Source: Epiperipatus broadwayi (Eukaryota > Onychophora > Udeonychophora > Euonychophora > Peripatidae). Taken from it: 64,000 nt of DNA. The stretch lies in contig JAQFVV010007210.1 in NCBI GenBank assembly GCA_028023455.1, forward strand, positions 1-64,000. Reading direction: 5' to 3'. The notes under the pieces are model-generated. The model saw only the letters and a list, made by a program, of their open reading frames with translations. It was not told the origin of the DNA and made no database searches. The translations under genes were made by a program, and so were the position numbers. Below are positions 51,735-62,692 of this stretch, one piece after another (position 1 is the stretch's first letter; every line of letters begins with the position of its first letter).

Positions 51735-51925
51735 CTTAGCTGGCTTTGGGTTAGTATTTTTAGATCTAGTATATGAAGCTATCCTAACATCTCACTGAGG
51801 AGTGCCAAAGTACGAAACCATTGATCTGAGGTTTGGGTTGTGGTTTTTGATAAAGGTATTTTAAATGCTTTCTCTTGCTAGCATTTATCAATAAAACTTG
51901 TTAGAGCAATTAGCAAAGCTCTTTA
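51735..51925 (+). repeat. hammerhead-bearing repeat, best-preserved copy
   Basis: A single-orientation copy of a dispersed repeat family. Its flanks match the repeats at 49710-50160 (left side: gcttagctgg, tagtattttt, then ctaacatctcactgag) and, in reverse complement, at 56280-56470 (right side: attttaaatgctttctct, then agcatttatca). The middle carries the hammerhead core annotated at 51784-51843. It has no open reading frame and no tRNA-like promoter boxes that I can see, so it is non-coding and probably non-autonomous. Related sequences in the same intron occur as inverted pairs, whereas this copy is alone. Confidence 0.75.
51784..51843 (+). ncRNA. hammerhead ribozyme motif, type I-like
   Basis: The order of parts fits a hammerhead. 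CUGAGGA (CUGANGA consensus) is at 51795-51801. Stem II is GUGC 51802-51805, loop CAAA, GUAC 51810-51813, all four pairs formed with one G-U. GAAA follows at 51814-51817. Stem III is A-C-C 51817-51819 with G-G-U 51830-51832 and a 10-nt loop. U51833 would be the cleavage-site residue. Stem I pairs 51834-51837 with 51794-51791 (one G-U), then after a U-U mismatch 51839-51841 with 51789-51787. Stem III is very short, a known feature of hammerheads in Penelope-like elements, which may act as dimers. I infer self-cleavage; activity has not been shown. The sequence sits in an intron on the sense strand, so the pre-mRNA would contain it. Confidence 0.72.
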
Positions 51926-52569
51926 TTTTTATGTTTATTGGATTTGTAAGTTTTGAAAAACAAAAAAGGGAGGGGGGGGATTGAATAGGTCATAAATAAG
52001 TCACTAATTCTTAAAAAAGCAGCCGACTCAGTAAAATTAACTTTTTATTAAAAATCCAGATTTGTTCTTGAATCTTATGTGCATGAGTTGAGAAGATATT
52101 TGAAGTTTTGTTTCAAATAACAGATAATCAATGGTTTAAAAGAAAGCAGTTGTCTTATTAATTCCACACAAGTTGTTTAAATGGTTCAATTTACAGCTTC
52201 TTATGTTGTAGTCTGCACATGAAGTTAAAGAAGTTAATTCAAGCAGAATAGGAAGAGAATATTATTATAGTGTAAGAAAGAATTTTACTATGTTATTGAA
52301 AATTTAAAACTGGAGCACTAGACATAAACCAATGTACCAGTTGCACTGATCTATTAAGATAATAGGGGCAATCTTTTTGTACTAGCAACTCTTTCCCTGA
52401 CAAAAATTTGATGCAAATCATTATTTGTGTTTATTTTGCTTAAATTATTATGATGTAAGGATATTCATAATAAAATACTAGTAATTTTAGTTAATATACA
52501 GATTTATGCTTCCTCATATTTTAATATTAAACAGATGTAATTTGAAGTGAAATTTTTGAATCAAATCAT

Positions 52570-52760
52570 ATACTTATAAAAAAAATTATCGTCCTTATAC
52601 CGCGCTTTGAATGCTCATTGGTGAAGTTAGAAATATCAAAATTATATGTCAGGCTTAGCGCTTTTGAGGTTTTTTAACCTCATATTCATAGCCGAAGAGT
52701 TAGAAATGTTATGGAGTTGTTGATGTATGCTAATATATGAAAATTAATCTTGATATGTAA
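52570..52760 (+). repeat. fragment sharing the 43325-43500 tail
   Basis: It shares gcttagcgcttttgaggtt, then a TTAACC region and catattcatagccgaagag, with the fragment at 43428. A hairpin gaggttttttaacctc is inside. No hammerhead core is visible here. Confidence 0.4.
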
Positions 52761-54703
52761 AACAATTTTTAATATATATAGATCGGTCAGCTTATCCACT
52801 TTTTAGAAATAGAGAAACATGTGTCTTTTCTATTAATAGCGTGTGGTTCATTTATGATGAAGTACGCCTCCTTTAAATATACAAAAACAATTTATTTTCA
52901 TGTGATTTTTATCTATTTTTAATAATTAAATTCTTTAAAAAATAACAAAATTTCATTACCACTAACAATTTTTAGGGGTTATGACCCATGAATTGTTCAC
53001 CATAGAACTAGAATGTAAGCTTGCTGTGAACCCTAACTGATTGGACATCTCTTGAAAACTGCATAGTGAAAACTTATTGAACTTTCCAGATGACCCAGTC
53101 TTAGTCTGAATACCCATTTCCACATATAGATGTATTTGATAAATAACAAATACAGATTTTCTATATGATGCATAGAGCTGGGTAATATATAAAATAAAAA
53201 GTTAGAATGCTTGAAGAGAAATGTAAAGAAAAGTATCTTGAAAACAAACATCTATTCAATAGAGCCTGACTTTGGGGGAACACCAAAATAAGTATTTCAA
53301 TGTAACCTAAAAACAATTTGTTGTGTTTGTGTGAAAAATCATTTAACTATTCAAAAGTGTGTTAAAGAATACTTATGATTTGTTTTGTGTTTTGAGCTCA
53401 AAAGCTAAGATCAAATGAGAACGTTATTTTGTTAATTCTATTCAATGACCATTTTTATTATTGTTTATTAATATTAGATGTATAAAACATTTATTACTAT
53501 TATTTATTAGTCCTATATGTAGTTTAATGATAGAATAAGATTTTATCTAAGTTTTTTTTTGTTATGTTTATATATTTTGGTGTTAGATGTTTTACATTTT
53601 AATTTAATTTTAATGAAATTAGAAGTTATTACTATAATAAATACATTCTTAAGTGATGAAAATGCTCATTCATGCTGTATACAAACTCTTTTTGGCATTC
53701 ATTATTTATTGTTGAAATATTTTATTTTAGTCAATATTTAAAGTCTTTGAAGATTTCTTCTTTTTTATATCTCATTAATAGTAGTATACTATATTAAATG
53801 TCATTCAGTTTGTGTAAGAATTAGATATTATATTTGTTAGTTACATTTCTCATAAACAATTACCATGTTTTGGTAATATTATGGACAAAGAAGATACATA
53901 GAAGGGGATAGACTGTCGCAAATGGTTATGGTATTACACTTTTAATGTTATAGCTAATCCTCACAGTGAATTTAAACTATATTTACTCTTAGACTAACCT
54001 ATAGAGGAAGTTGGTGTAAGAAGAATTTAGACATTAACAATGTTTATTATCATTGATACATGAGGAGAAAGTAAGTAAATAAACAGACAAAATCATTTCC
54101 TACAATTATATTTCAAATATAAATTGTTATACCGAAAACTAAGATCTAATTGTTGTTAATTTGATGTTCTTACTCTACTGGATATAACCAAGCTCTATAA
54201 ATCAATTTCATTCCAGTTGAAAATTGTGATTTTTTTAAATATTTCATGAAACCTCTTTTTGTCATGTAGTATTCCAAATAGTGTAAACAGTATAGGACAT
54301 GAATACATAAATCATTAGCCGTTCATTCTATATTGTTAAAATTTATAGGCATTAATATGCTTGAGAAGTATATGAGAATTAATAATATAGTCATACTTGC
54401 ATATATTTATTGAAAACATGAACAAATGCAAAAAAAATATATATATATAATTTTACAAGATTAAAAATAATGACAATATAAGTTAATTAATATTTTAATT
54501 TTTATCTTGTAATATAATATAAAAACCCATTTTGAAAGAGAATCATTTTTTCATTGTAAGAAAAGATCTTCATATATCTAGTAATGGAAATTTGATTTTT
54601 TTTTTTATAATTTTCATTTTTCTAAATAAAAATATGTTATTTTTTTTAAATCAGTGTATGAACAGCCAATTAAACTTAGATGATTTTTAATTGCTCTAAA
54701 TAG

Positions 54704-54965
<262 letters not shown>

Positions 54966-55065
54966 TTATTTATCTTACTTTGTCTTGTGTCTTTCTGTCT
55001 GTAAAATCTTGTAACTCAATTTTCATCCATTTTACAGTTTAACTGAAACTTTGCATATATATATA

Positions 55066-55520
55066 TTAAAAACCAGTCAACACTTAGACAATCCCAATAT
55101 CAATAACAAACAATAATTTCAAACCATTGTGAAGGCAATCTCCTTTGAACAACCCACCTTTATTAATGGGCCAGTATACATATATAGACACTAAAGATTG
55201 CAACTTGACTCCAGAGATTGAAATTATTGATATAAATTTATAATTGCAGTTTGTAATGTTATAATTGATTATTTATTTGCATTCAGAATCGGTTATATTT
55301 ACCTCTTTAAAGAGGTTTATTTAAACTTCTTTGTATCAATAATTTCATTTCTTTGCAGTCAAGTTCAACCTTTAGAATCTATATAAGTATATTGGAATAT
55401 TAATAAAGATGGGATTCCACCTTCATTGTTAAAAAGAGGTTGCCTTGACAACAGTTTGAAATTATTGATTGTTATTGATATTGGGATTGTCTAAGTGTTG
55501 AACTGGTTTTTAATAATATA
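55066..55520. repeat. foldback of the 'gttgccttgacaacag' repeat
   Basis: The left arm (aaccagtcaacacttagac, aatcccaatatcaataac) is answered by the right arm (gttattgatattgggatt, gtctaagtgttgaactgg). The inner parts also pair (cttgactccagagattg against cagtcaagttcaacc). Units of the same sequence occur alone at 10926-10990 and 59020-59110, and inverted at 35530-35610 beside the Penelope-like ORF. Confidence 0.75.
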
Positions 55521-55889
55521 TATATATGTAAATTATTTAATAAATGGGTACTTTTTTATATAAATGAAGTCAAATCCTCATTTAGGACAGGTTTGCTATT
55601 GTTTTGTTTCAGCTAGCAGAATTTGTCTGATTGGTTTCTACATTTCAATTCATCTTGGCTGTGGATTTAATATTATTTATATAACAGAGTACTTGTTTAC
55701 TAAATAATTTACATCTATATTGTAATGGTCAGGTTTAAACCCATTAAAAGGGGAATATCTAAATTTAAATATACATTAATATGTATATGGTCTAAGATAT
55801 TATAAATACTTAGAGTTTGTAAGATAATTTTAGCAAAATATCAAATAGTATTATAGATAATTGGGTTTTTAATTTTATATGATAAAAAC

Positions 55890-56115
55890 AGTAACAAATT
55901 CTCCATGATGTAGTGCCACCCTGTGCAAGCTATAGTAGTGAATGGATGCAATAAGGGTTGTCTATAAAATTTCTATCTAGTGTCTAGTCATACAATATCC
56001 CCAGACTAGTGTATAACTTGTGGCTTTCATCAGTGAGGAGGCTTTGAGAAGAATTGCACTGTGACTTGGGTGGCACTACTGTACTGTGAGTTTGTCACTG
56101 TTGCCTAAACTTCGA
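55890..56115 (-). repeat. foldback-type copy of the hammerhead-like repeat
   Basis: On the minus strand CUGAUGA (tcatcag near 56027) is followed by a stem region (cttgtggct) but GAAAC is changed (gtgtata on the plus strand). Flanks are again inverted: acaaattctccatgatgtag at about 55895 against actgtactgtgagtttgt at about 56075. Decayed, non-coding. Confidence 0.55.
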
Positions 56116-56279
56116 GGGGGAAATATAGGGATAAAAAAAGAATTTAATAATAAATTTTTTTAAATTTTATTACCAGCTTGTGTAAGCATAGGAAATGATC
56201 ATGTGATTTTTAGTGGTTTTCTCCAAAAAATTGGGATAAAAATATATCTTTCATGATAATATTATCTTGTGTAATATAA

Positions 56280-56470
56280 TGAGCTTGCTATAGCTCTAAA
56301 CAATCGTTTCTGATAAATGCCAGAAGAGAAAGCATTTAAAATCTCTATCTTGAATTCTCCCTATCTCCAAACAGGTTTTGAGCTTATGGCTCTCATCAGT
56401 GAGGCACTAGGCTATTCAGACACTAGATCTAAAATACCAGTTCAGGCTCAGCATTTATCTAATACTTAAC
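56280..56470 (-). repeat. hammerhead-like repeat, minus strand
   Basis: In reverse complement this matches the copy at 51735-51925 on both sides of the core. The core reads CUGAUGA at 56399-56393, stem II GAGC/GCUC with loop CAUAA (56392-56380), then AAAAC instead of GAAAC (56379-56375). Stem II is perfect, but the conserved G12 is changed to A, so this copy is probably inactive. A stem III of CC with GG is possible; stem I is weak. Confidence 0.65.
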
Positions 56471-56920
56471 TATTAAGTAGAAAATCTGAAAATTGCAGAC
56501 ATCTATGTCTTCAAATCCAACTAACTAACTTAAATAGCTATATGGGTCTGAATAATTTTCAGCCACAACATATATTAATAGCCTTAGCAATATAACATTG
56601 CCAAAACATGAGAAGCAAAACCATAATAGTAAGAAAATCAAGTCATATATCATCTGATTTAACTTAATAAGCTTGTACTACAAAAGTAATGTCACATGAT
56701 GTATGACTTGATTTTTTTACTATTATAGTTTTGCTTTTGAGGCTTTGGTGATATTATATTGTAAGGGTATTACTATATGGTGTAGCTGAAATTATTCAGA
56801 ACAATATAGCTATTTAAGTTAGAGAGCTGGATTTGAAGACATAGATGTGTGAAAATTTTAGATTTTCTACTTAATCATTAAGTTTTAGATAAATGACGTG
56901 CTTGAATTGGTACAAACTTA
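56433..56920. repeat. foldback repeat of the same family
   Basis: The left arm (tactaagtag-type block near 56467, agacatctatgtcttcaaat) is answered by the inverted right arm (atttgaagacatagatgtgt near 56832, then attttctacttaatcattaa). The arms match the foldback at 49710-50160 in their middle sections. The centre (56560-56760) contains a second inverted pair around aagtcatatatcatctg and atgtatgacttgat. A further partial repeat of this centre follows at 56925-57000. Non-coding. Confidence 0.65.
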
Positions 56921-57639
56921 TTAAGTTAAACCATATGATGTATGACTTGATTTTCTTACTATTATCTTGTAGTATTAAATTGTAAATTAATGTTCTTCTC
57001 TATGTAAAACTAAAATATACAAGATATATATATAAGAAATGTTTTTATTTACATAAATGCTTTAAAAAAAAAGTAAATTTTCTTCAACTTTTACAATATT
57101 TATTTATCTGGCCAAAAGTGAAAAATATGAAGCAAAGAATCCTTTGACTGAAGTAGCAAATAATATATCACTTTTTTGAAAAAGTACTGATGTATATATC
57201 AGATAAAAAAAGGAATTTTTGTCTGTCCGATTATCATTGATGCAAGAAAAGGTATTATTTTTAAAGTCTATTTAAATGTTTCAATAATACATCGTCTGAT
57301 CATCCACAGCACTCGATGGCACTGTTTCTATGCTAAAGCACAAAAATATGCTGTTTACAAGGCTGTTCATAGATCTTATGGCCTATAAATCGTACAAACA
57401 CTAAGATGTTGTTGAAATGCATCTTTCACCCAACATCACTAGCATGTGAACATTATTAGCGATGAGTTGTGACACTCTTTATAGACATTACTCTTGACTA
57501 TTGTACAGCATATGATATGAAGGTTTCTGTAGTTGTAATGACAAAAGGTATATTAGAAGACAGATTTTTTTTTTTTGGTTAAATGTATTGTAATTTATGT
57601 GAGTTGGTAAAAATTGTAATGAATTATCAAATACCCCTA

Positions 57640-58030
57640 CTTTCATTCTCAGGGTTCACAATTCACTAAATGAGGAATGTAAATCATGATTTGGCAAAGT
57701 GCACAATCAAGTCGCACACTTTCCGATACATTTTCGAGATCAAAACAGTTAAATGGCATATGACCATTCGGTGTTGAAGTTTTTAGATTTACCTGCTACA
57801 GAAATAGATATGGTAGCCTTCCTTCAACCAAAAAAAAATATTTTACCCACCCAGAAAAACTGTCTTTGTGGTGGTTTAATGAAATTAAGGCAGTGTCAAA
57901 CATCTGAAATGGAATGTCAATCATGTCATGTCACCAGAAGGTGTTCTATTCGTTCATGGAACATGGTTTGATGAGCTTACAGTGAAGCATATTGGAGCTG
58001 AGTTGTAAATATGTCAAAATGCCATAAGGA
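57640..58030 (+). pseudogene. Merlin-like (IS1595-type) transposase fragment
   Basis: The frame from about 57753 reads FLDLPATEIDMVAFLQPKKN, then NCLCGGLMKLRQCQTSEME and CQSCHVTRRCSIRS. This has the zinc ribbon layout of Merlin/IS1595 transposases: CxCG...M.LR..., then CxxC...RSIR. A one-base shift near 57960 restores GTWFDELTV, the 'GTWF' segment that follows in that family. Only the N-terminal part remains; no catalytic domain was found. It lies about 600 bp before a dystrobrevin exon. Confidence 0.5.
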
Positions 58031-58615
58031 ATATGATGACAGCTCTTAGAGAGCTCTGTTGAGAAAGCTTTGTTTAAAAGTAAAAAAAGCAATTTCTATG
58101 TATTTGTTTATGAATAAAAACATGGTAAATCAGAAAAAAAAAAGTTTCTTCCAAAACAAGAAAAAAGACTGGGGAAAAAAAGTTTCTTAAAAAAAAAAAA
58201 GACCGGAAAAAAGAAGTGTTTGTTTTAAAAAAAAAGACAGAATGTTTTAAAAATTCCCCCCCCCCCCAAAAAAAAATTATTTATTTTAAAGAAATATACG
58301 TAAAACTGGTTAAAAAAATAAAACAAACAAAAAAAAATCAAACAAATGAAAAACTTAAATCAACAAAATAAAAACAGCCCGGTAACATTATATCTGTTAT
58401 TCACTAGCAACAGTGCCATCGAGCGGTGTGGATGATTAGATGATGTATTACCAATGTTTCTTTGCCCATGCTTTTATTTTTGATTACAAAATACCAAGAA
58501 TACTATGAAACCCGAAGAAAATTTTTTTTTTTTTTACGTTTGTCATTTATTAATTTTTTAGCTTTTTTTTCATTTTAATGCATTTACGATTTTTTTTTTT
58601 TGCTTTATTTTTCAG

Positions 58616-58718
58616 CCCTAGCAAATTAAATTCTAGTTTGGATTGTTCCAGAATTGATGATGAGCATAGGTTAATAGCAAGATATGCAGCTCGACTAGCG
58701 GTCAATGCCAATAATACC
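58616..58718 (+). CDS. DTNB: dystrobrevin exon, start of syntrophin-binding/coiled-coil region
   Basis: A 103-bp exon. The acceptor is a long T-rich tract ending ttcag at 58615; the donor GTGAGT begins at 58719. After one base that completes a split codon it reads PSKLNSSLDCSRIDDEHRLI and then ARYAARLAVNANNT. The DEHRLIARYAARLA block is a signature of dystrobrevins, just before the first coiled coil; this neighbourhood binds syntrophins in vertebrates. Joined to the previous exon (ag plus c) it is in frame and gives serine before PSK. Vertebrates carry an extra segment here with LADEHVLIGLYVNML, encoded before this exon; I did not find it in the 30-kb intron. Later coiled-coil exons must lie beyond the window. 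Confidence 0.93.
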
Positions 58719-59019
58719 GTGAGTACATTTTGAATTCACTAATATTAAAGTCTATAAATTTAAATGGTGGAGCGTTAGATTCTTATGTATTATATATTTT
58801 GTTAAAGCAGATCAACAGAATGTAAATATGCAAATAGACAATTAACCGTGTTACTGTAAAGAAAAATATACTATTTGTATATTGATCCATAATTGAATTT
58901 TCATAACCCTACTCAATATTTAAATCATAAACATGTGGATTCTATTCAAAAATGGGAAAAAGGTAAATCTAAATTCTTGACAAATTTATTGTATATATAT
59001 ATTATATCTTTATTGTTGA

Positions 59020-59115
59020 TAGGAGGTTGCCTTGACAACAGTTTGAAATTGTTGATTGTTATTGATATTGGGATTGTCTATGTGTTGACTGGTTTTTAAT
59101 GATATATATATGTAA
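59020..59115 (+). repeat. single unit of the 'gttgccttgacaacag' repeat
   Basis: It has ggttgccttgacaacagtt, attgatattgggattgtct and gttgactggtttttaatga followed by a TA run, 98% like the right arm at 55436-55520 by eye. Confidence 0.7.
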
Positions 59116-59599
59116 AAAAAAACAGAAACGACTTCTTTTTTAAATGCTTTTATTTAACTTAAGAATTCAGTTTATTTGGATCAAATCTTGTAATTGATTT
59201 TTATCTTACTTCTGTGATCAGATTTTTTTCAATTTTTTGACAACAATGTAATATAACTGTTATCTTTTAGAGTTGTCTACTCTAACAAGTTGTCTAGTCT
59301 AACAATTTCGATTTTTAAAGAAAACATTTTGAGAAATTTTAGGAGTATAATTAATTAAAATAGAAAGAAAAAGAAAGAATGAAATTTTAATTTTCTTTTG
59401 GATTATTTATGTAAAACTTGCTTTTTTAAACTGCATAAAAACAAAAATCTTGTTAGGGATTTTAAATTATTTTATACATTAGATATATTTAATTTAACTT
59501 TTTCTTAGGTTTGTTTGTTTGGATCAAATCTTATAACTAATCTTTAAACTACTTCTACCAGATGGATCTTCAAAATTTAATACCCAAACTCTATGTAAC

Positions 59600-60035
59600 T
59601 TTAAGTGAAAGCATAGGGAATGGATTTTCTGTGATATAATTTTCAGGATCTCTTAAAAGATTAGGGAAGAATAAAACTAAAAATTATATTAAAATAAATA
59701 ATATTATTGAGATTGAATCTTTAATTGAAAAATAGTAATGAAATGGGATTTTATCAGAATTGGAATTTAATCCTAATGGATTATTATTTCCTTTCTCATG
59801 AAGAAATAATAAATGAATTAATATTATTGCTCTAATAATAAATGGAAGAAGAAAATATATGAAATTGCTGATAAATTTGTAATTACAATTGCTCTTCAAA
59901 AAGATATTTTTCCTCATGGAAGAACATAACCAAGGAAAGCTGTTGCTATGGTTAATATTAGTAAGATAATTCCCATATTTCATGTAAAAATTAGTTCATA
60001 TGAATTATAATAAATTCCTTGTCTAATATGTATTG
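59600..60035 (-). pseudogene. nuclear copy of mitochondrial cytochrome b, middle part
   Basis: Read on the minus strand with the invertebrate mitochondrial code (TGA as Trp, ATA as Met, AGA as Ser) it gives [40 protein letters not shown] and AIVITNLLSAISYI, then [32 protein letters not shown] and PNLLRDPENYITENP. These are the conserved landmarks of cytochrome b (QP haem-binding helices and the docking loop). With the standard code it is full of stops, and a frameshift lies near 59870, so it is a NUMT. The similarity fades near 59600. Confidence 0.88.
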
Positions 60036-60678
60036 TGCCAGTCAGATGATGTATGTTGGTTTAACTCAGTTCGAATCCTAGGCGAAAGTACCTTGAGGCC
60101 ACCCATACGTGAGATATTAAATCAAGAATACTATGACCTCTGCCCTCTTCACCTATTATCGAGTCTAATTACAAACCAACAACATTATCTGAGACAAACA
60201 TAAATTATTTGCTCACCCAGCCCAAACTTAGCCTCAGGGGAGACACATGGACAAGAATACTTATGGAACTAAATAGTTAAATGTGCATAAAAGTCTATGA
60301 AAAATGTGTTTTGCATGCCTGGATCATTGGAAAAGTAAAATAAAGCATTAAAATAAAATAAAGAAAACTCAAGCTTTTTAGTTAAATAATATATTTAATT
60401 AATGACTTTTAAAATATTAATAATGTTTTAATGGCCTCTGCTATTCCCCTATGGATTAATGAAAAACAAATTAGACAATAAAAATGGATATAAATGACAT
60501 AATATTTTTGTGGTCTAAGTCTTTTCTTCCCAATTTTAATAAAATTGTCAACTCGAATCTCCTCGATAAAGCACAATAAAGAAATCTTTCGCAAAGCATT
60601 TTCTAATTGCTTTGCCCTAAAAACAGTTTAAAATTATTTAAGACGTATATAGCTAAATAAAATATATGTAATGAGCTA

Positions 60679-60885
60679 ATGGCGGACAAAAGAGACGTTA
60701 TCAAGAAGATCAAGTTGGCAAACAAAGGAAACTTACTCGTATTCAATTTACAAACTCAAATGGCATTGGAAAGATATTTTGATGAAAAATTAGCCTTTAA
60801 CTTACACCGCAATGGACTACAAAATATTGATAACATGTTAGCAAAGAGGAATAGTGCAGGAAAAGGGTTAAATATAAATAGATAG
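60679..60885 (+). CDS. small open frame of unknown function
   Basis: A 68-codon frame starting MADKRDVIKKIK, basic at the N-terminus, with LANKGNLLVFNLQTQM and YFDEKLAFNLHRNGL. The codons read as an ordinary soluble, helical protein and differ from the AT-rich noise frames around it, but I recognise no family. It lies within the insertion at 60036-62225, so it may be part of a retroelement. It may equally be a chance frame; no splice sites or promoter are evident. Confidence 0.2.
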   Translation: MADKRDVIKKIKLANKGNLLVFNLQTQMALERYFDEKLAFNLHRNGLQNIDNMLAKRNSAGKGLNINR

Positions 60886-61243
60886 ATGATCACACAAAAT
60901 ATATATATATATATCTAAGGTTAGTCTAATAGAAATAGTTATGTTACAAAATATATAATTAAATAACACAATTCAGAAATGTACTATAATAATGCAATTT
61001 AGAAAGGTAAGATCAAAAAGGGTAGAATAGTAAATAGTTCATGAGGAAAGATACGATTACTGTCCTGGTTCCTTGGTATTGTTCCCCCGACATTCGTGGC
61101 TTGATCCGTCCATCGATAGGTATTTGTCCAGTCAAGGAAAAATGGAAATACATAGCATTCTTTCAAGAAAAGTCCCACAGACAGGGCACAGAGTTCAGAT
61201 TAATATTGGTTGGATACTATGGCATTTTGATGGCTTAGGACTT

Positions 61244-61275
61244 CGGCGGCAGGCAAAGTTATTTGCCTAACCGCC
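61244..61275. repeat. small hairpin
   Basis: ggcggcaggcaaa and tttgcctaaccgcc form an inverted repeat with a 4-6 nt loop. It lies inside the unknown insertion. Confidence 0.6.
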
Positions 61276-61383
61276 AAACATAATCAAATCCATCAAATTC
61301 ATATGACTTTTAACTCGTGGCATGTTAATACTTCTCCATGATTTCGAGGATGACAGTTAAATAACTTTTTGGAACCAAAATCT

Positions 61384-61565
61384 CAATGAGAAGCAAAATC
61401 TGAGAAAACTGAATGAATTCTCCCAAAGAGAAATCTGAAAAAGCAGCAAGAGAAATGTCAATGAATTCTCCAAAGAGAAATCTGACTGAAAAGCAAGCAC
61501 AAGAAAAATCTGAAAGAATTTTTCAAAGAGAAATCTGACTGAAAGCAAGCAGGTGAAATCTCTAA
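61384..61565 (+). repeat. tandem repeat of about 60-66 bp
   Basis: Three imperfect units share ccaaagagaaatctgactg and aagcaagca; starts near 61390, 61455 and 61515. Purine-rich on the plus strand. Non-coding. Confidence 0.75.
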
Positions 61566-62225
61566 TAGGAAAAAGAGCCAAGTCTTTTGTTCTCTCTCCT
61601 ATTTATACTTTTTTTGTAAGCTACCTTCTATTGTTTTGCGTATGATCTTAGATCTTGATAAGCCCCCCCCCCACGCTCCTTTGTTTCAAGGTAACATTTT
61701 CTAAAAATAATTTTTGCTTTTTTATTCTAAATTTCTTTCTTTAAACTTTGAATTTTATTAATTAAAAAAGAAAGAGAAGGCCATCTTTAATTTGCCTTGA
61801 ATGGGCTAATTAATTAGAAATATACATTCCTTTAGAAAATGTTGGCGGGCTTATCTCAAAATAAAATCATATGCCATATTTTAACAAGATTTAAAAAGAA
61901 AAATATATTCTTATTTCTTTTAATAAAATAAGCATTTTATTTCAGCAGAATTTTGCATTAACTCATATATATATGCTTAACGTATATATATGTTTGATTA
62001 AAAGGTTTTACAAGTCATTTTTTAAGCAGCAGTTTAATGTTAGAATGGAATTTATTTAAAAAGAAATATTTAAATGCAAATACACATTTAATAAACGTAA
62101 TTAATTTTAGCTTTAATGCAAAACCCTGCTAATATTGAGCTATAAACTTAATTTAGGTTTACAATACTAATTAAGTTTATAGGAGGCCATGAAGCATGGA
62201 TCGGACTTCCAGATCCATTGCTTCA

Positions 62226-62423
62226 GTATGTATAAACAAATTTAAAAAAGGATGCCCCATTTCCATGGAAAAATCAAATTATTCATCCATAATTTACTTC
62301 ATAAGACATATGGATTATTGATCTGAATACTAAATCTATATTATCTGAATAAGGCATAGCCAATATACTTCCAGTAATAATTTGAAATATTAATGAGATA
62401 TTAAGAAGTGATATGAAATTTAA
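62226..62423 (-). pseudogene. nuclear copy of mitochondrial cytochrome b, N-terminal part
   Basis: The minus strand reads [20 protein letters not shown], then [40 protein letters not shown]. These match 'LG.CL..QI.TGLFLAMHY..D...AF.SV.HI.RDVNYGW..R..HANGASFFF' of cytochrome b. It ends exactly where the fragment at 60035 continues (TYHIRQG), so both are one insertion split by 2.2 kb. The 5' end is cut by the repeat at 62424. Confidence 0.88.
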
Positions 62424-62692
62424 GCCAATAAACATTACATGACCACCACTTCTTATGCTTGTGTTAAGTGGAGTTAAAAGGTGGCTGCTGGAGGGTTGCA
62501 TTAGATCCTAAGATCTAGGTGCAGTGCTCTCAGATCCAAGGCTCCTCACTGACGAAGGCCACAAGCCAGAAACTAGTCTGGGGATATTGGATGAGTAGGC
62601 ACTAGATGGGGATTTTATGCACAAGCCTTCTGGCATCCATCGAATACTCTAGCTTGCTCTGTGTGGCAATACGTGTAGTGAGTTTTGATCTG
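62424..62692 (+). repeat. near full-length hammerhead-like repeat inserted at the cytochrome b copy
   Basis: This copy starts at the end block acattacatgaccaccac, immediately beside the edge of the mitochondrial cytochrome b fragment. It carries the gatcc-rich block, CTGACGA at 62549-62555, GGC/GCC with loop CACAA, GAAAC at 62569-62573, and the shared tail to gtgagttttg. CTGACGA still fits CUGANGA. The A opposite A at the base of stem II is shared with the other copies of this subfamily. Confidence 0.7.

Larger units (their letters stand above)
60036..62225. mobile_element. 2.2-kb insertion in the cytochrome b copy, nature unknown
   Basis: The two halves of cytochrome b are separated here, with ATGTAT on both edges (60029-60034 and 62226-62231), a candidate target-site duplication. 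The left part (60036-60362) is SINE-like: gtgccagtcagatgatgtat, a box-B-like cagttcgaatccta, a 3' A-rich end. The rest holds a 68-codon frame (60679-60885, starting MADKRDVIKK) of unknown kind, a hairpin at 61244-61275, a tandem repeat at 61384-61565, and a 14-bp perfect hairpin near 62141-62182. No LTR, RT or transposase was recognised. It may be several nested insertions. Confidence 0.5.
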
